Shown here: piece after piece, positions 61,830 through 64,000 of the stretch
How positions within the stretch are numbered: the stretch's first letter is position 1
How the letters are laid out: each line of letters opens with the position of its first letter
Assembly: GCF_008831285.2 (NCBI RefSeq)
Contig: NC_045146.1
Location: 23,515,703-23,579,702 of the forward strand
Length of the DNA: 64,000 bases
Source: Nymphaea colorata
Lineage: Eukaryota; Streptophyta; Magnoliopsida; Nymphaeales; Nymphaeaceae
Direction: 5' to 3'
Program-made: the position numbers and the translations under genes
The notes under the pieces: generated by a model
Seen by the model: only the letters and a program-made list of their open reading frames with translations
Databases searched by the model: none
Told to the model about the DNA's origin: nothing

Positions 61830-62320
61830 TAAAAGAAGCCGCCGATATTTTATAAGATTTGGTCTTTCCGGTGGCAGGGCCGGTGAAGCCTACCCGGAGA
61901 AATTTAGTCTGTATATGCTTTCAGGGTTGCGGGAGAAGTTTGGCAGGACCACTCGATCTTCTTTGTTGACATTTACGATAAAGGAGCTTAGCTTTTGTTG
62001 GAATGAGAAAGACTGCCTAATTTTATTAAAGAAAAAGGTTTTCTTCACCATGCCATGAAGAGCTTTTTCTGGATACTGTCCCCCCAAGTCGTCCGACTCC
62101 TACTTCTCGATCGGAGTCCAAGTAAAGAGGTCGCGCCCTTGCCGTTCAAGGGAAGAGAACGGTGAACGGTATTCGATCGCTTTCACCATCATCTTTTAAA
62201 AAGCGTAAAAGAAAGAGAGGCCAAGCCCTCAAAAATAATTGCAAAAAAACATAAAATAAGAAAGAGGAAGGATCACCGAGCAAGCGCCCTCGCCTCAAAA
62301 CAGCAAGTAACGATTTTCCT
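61830..62320. other. Possible organelle-derived (mitochondrial) insertion
   Basis: Composition here differs from the surrounding AT-rich spacer. Words such as ggtggcagggccggtgaagcc, ggtcgcgcccttgccgttcaag and aagaaagagaggccaagccctc have the look of plant mitochondrial non-coding DNA. I could not match it to a mitochondrial gene, so this is an impression and not an identification. Confidence 0.2.
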
Positions 62321-62573
62321 CCCTCTTCATTCGTTTCTAAAATTTCAGGCCTCCATGTAGTTTTTCTATTTATTACACCAAAAGAAAAACCAAATGCAGG
62401 TGAAGATACACAGTTGCCCTTCAATATAAGTTACTTTTGCAGTTTTGTCCCTTCCGAGATTCAGGGTAATACGAATTATACAAAAAAAAAAATCGACCAG
62501 GTAAAAAGAAAAATAATAGTTACTGCGGAAAGGGGTAAAAAAAGAATGGCAGGTAACGGATCTAACCGCCCGA

Positions 62574-64000
62574 TCAGAGCCCTCGTCTGCAGATATCCGA
62601 CGGTGAGGGCGCGTCCCAAGAAGCCGTCCGCTTCCGCATCGACTCGAAGTTCTCAACGCACTGGGAGACGTTCATCGCGGCGATCCGACGTCTCCAAGCA
62701 GCCAGCCTCTTCCCGGCGGCCCGGTCGAACTCCCGCTCCCAGCCCTTCCCCCACGGCCCACTGGCGTCGCACAGAGCCGCCGAGCCGCGCGACCCGTCCG
62801 TCCAGCTCCACCCTCTGTCCAGGTTCCCGAGCACGTCCGCCGCGCACGCCCCCCTGCAGACGGCCTTGCACGGCCTGCACTTGGCCCCGCTCAGCGGCCC
62901 CTCGCTGCTCACAGCCGCCACCGGGACGCCGTAGCGCACCGGCGGGAAAGCGTACTGGCGGTCGCTCAGGACGCAGAAGGGCACGCGCCGCTCCACGAAC
63001 CGGACCTTGCGCGTCTTCAGCTGCGCTTTGAACGCCGACTCGGAGTTGAGCTGCTGGTACCCCGCCTTGTAGAGTTCCGGGATCAACGAGAGGCGGGACA
63101 GGGCAGCCCGAGACGTGTTCAGGTCGCCCACCCCGTAGCGGTCGTTGAGGCCCCCGTACCGCGACCCGCTGGGCACCACGTACTTCCCCGGGACGAAGTT
63201 ATTCGGGGAGATGGGCGCGGACCAGAAGCCGTCGACTCGGGTACGAACGATCCAGTCGTACTTGAACCCGTTCTCCTCCTGGTGCTTCTCGATCATAGTC
63301 AGGCAGCCCTCCACGAGGTTGAAGTACTGAAGCAGACCCTGCGAAACCGAGACGAGACGTCTAGGTCAGACCGGATCCCAAACCGGTGTGAACAGAACCT
63401 TTATAAGGCTATATAACCAACACACCGACTCAAAACCGAGACCCCATCCAAGTCAAGAGCCACCCTTTCGTCGGTTTCCAAAAGTTGGGTGGGGAGGGAC
63501 GGAAGGGGATGGCCTTTTCCAGAGGAGAAAATGACTAGAAAGCCCTCAAATCATTTATGCTTTTTCCTTATTCCGATCAAAATTGAAGGTCGTTTTGGTC
63601 ATTGCAGAACACGATAACGTCAGCACGAAAAAGCACGCCAGGCTGCCCTCCTGAATACTGAAACGCGCTGAAGAATGGGGGCAGTTTCGTAAATGAGGAG
63701 CCTTGCTCCTTTCACCCTGCAGAAACGGCCACGTCACCCCCCCCACCCCGGTTGGCGCCTCGATTTCTCGTTCCGACTCTGGCGACTTGAGACTCCGAGT
63801 CGACACAGAGTCGGGGGGAAAAGGAGGGAAGGTTGACGCCCACGCTAGCGAGTAGCGACGGGCAAAGCTACCGCAGACGCAGCACGAATGACGAAAATGC
63901 CCCGGGTCTGGAAAGGACGAAAACGGAACGGAACGGAGCGGGCAGAGAGCGAGAGAGGGGTTTGTGATGTTATACCTGCAGGCCTTTGGGGGAGTTGCTG
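62574..64000 (-). CDS. DUF7796-type conserved plant protein, C-terminal part (cut by window edge)
   Basis: Two exons are visible on the minus strand: 63976-64000 and 62574-63338, separated by a 637-bp GT-AG intron in phase 0. They give the last 262 residues. The junction reads [20 protein letters not shown]. Conserved stretches include [33 protein letters not shown], a Cys cluster ([12 protein letters not shown]) and the C-terminal [15 protein letters not shown] recall this wording from plant proteins now grouped as DUF7796, sometimes labelled glycosyltransferase-like; the biochemical activity is not established to my knowledge. The exon is much GC-richer than the rest of the window. The N-terminal part, where a membrane anchor might lie, is outside the window. 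Confidence 0.82.

Larger units (their letters stand above)
55918..62573. other. Spacer between FLA and the DUF7796-type gene
   Basis: No gene is supported. The stretch holds SINE-like copies (57500 and 60955), decayed inverted-repeat elements near 57050-57360 and 57713-58045, a perfect palindrome at 58599, a TA run near 59994-60012, GT/GA runs at 61205-61278 and a possible organelle-derived stretch at 61830-62320. The right end is the 3' UTR of the next gene. Confidence 0.5.

Noticed and set aside
62414..63031. 205-codon plus-strand frame rich in Arg, Pro and Ser
   Set aside because: Antisense shadow of the GC-rich DUF7796-type exon, which has clear conserved motifs on the other strand.

Overview
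The window is nuclear DNA from a flowering plant. Genes are widely spaced and broken by GT-AG introns, the spacers are AT-rich with many AT/GA microsatellites, and the proteins belong to plant-specific families: a class II formin, a NERD1-like FG-GAP protein, a SHI/STY zinc-finger protein, an organellar mTERF protein, a fasciclin-like arabinogalactan protein and a DUF7796-type protein. I cannot name the species or order from the sequence.

Layout. (1) 358-6226, plus strand: the last 12 coding exons of a class II formin; the 5' part lies outside the window. (2) 9075-21916, minus strand: a complete 13-exon NERD1-like gene. Its exons join without a frame break into 696 residues, and every intron is phase 0. 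It converges with the formin. (3) 21917-37137: about 15 kb with no convincing gene, holding microsatellites, a tRNA-derived SINE, a 93-bp tandem duplication and MITE-like pieces. (4) 37138-38413, plus strand: a two-exon, short SHI-related (SRS) transcription factor of 186 residues, with an upstream ORF overlapping its start codon. (5) 38414-47525: spacer. (6) 47526-49007, plus strand: an intronless mTERF protein with a likely organelle-targeting presequence. (7) 49008-54361: spacer. (8) 54362-55138, minus strand: an FLA7-like GPI-anchored arabinogalactan protein, with a TATA box and an inferred 5' UTR intron. (9) 55918-62573: spacer with two related SINE-like copies, decayed inverted-repeat elements, a 20-bp perfect palindrome and a stretch that could be organelle-derived. 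(10) 62574 to the right edge, minus strand: the C-terminal part of a DUF7796-type protein, cut by the window.

The genes form no operon or pathway cluster. They act in separate processes: actin nucleation, secretory/Golgi function, transcription, organelle gene expression and the cell wall. I found no CRISPR array, no RNA gene, no biosynthetic cluster and no clear new system. The best leads are a 690-bp inverted-repeat transposon with a perfect 10-bp target duplication in a NERD1 intron, the start-overlapping uORF of the SRS gene, and the SINE-like copies. Exon borders were placed by eye from splice consensus, reading frame and remembered family sequence; no alignment was run.
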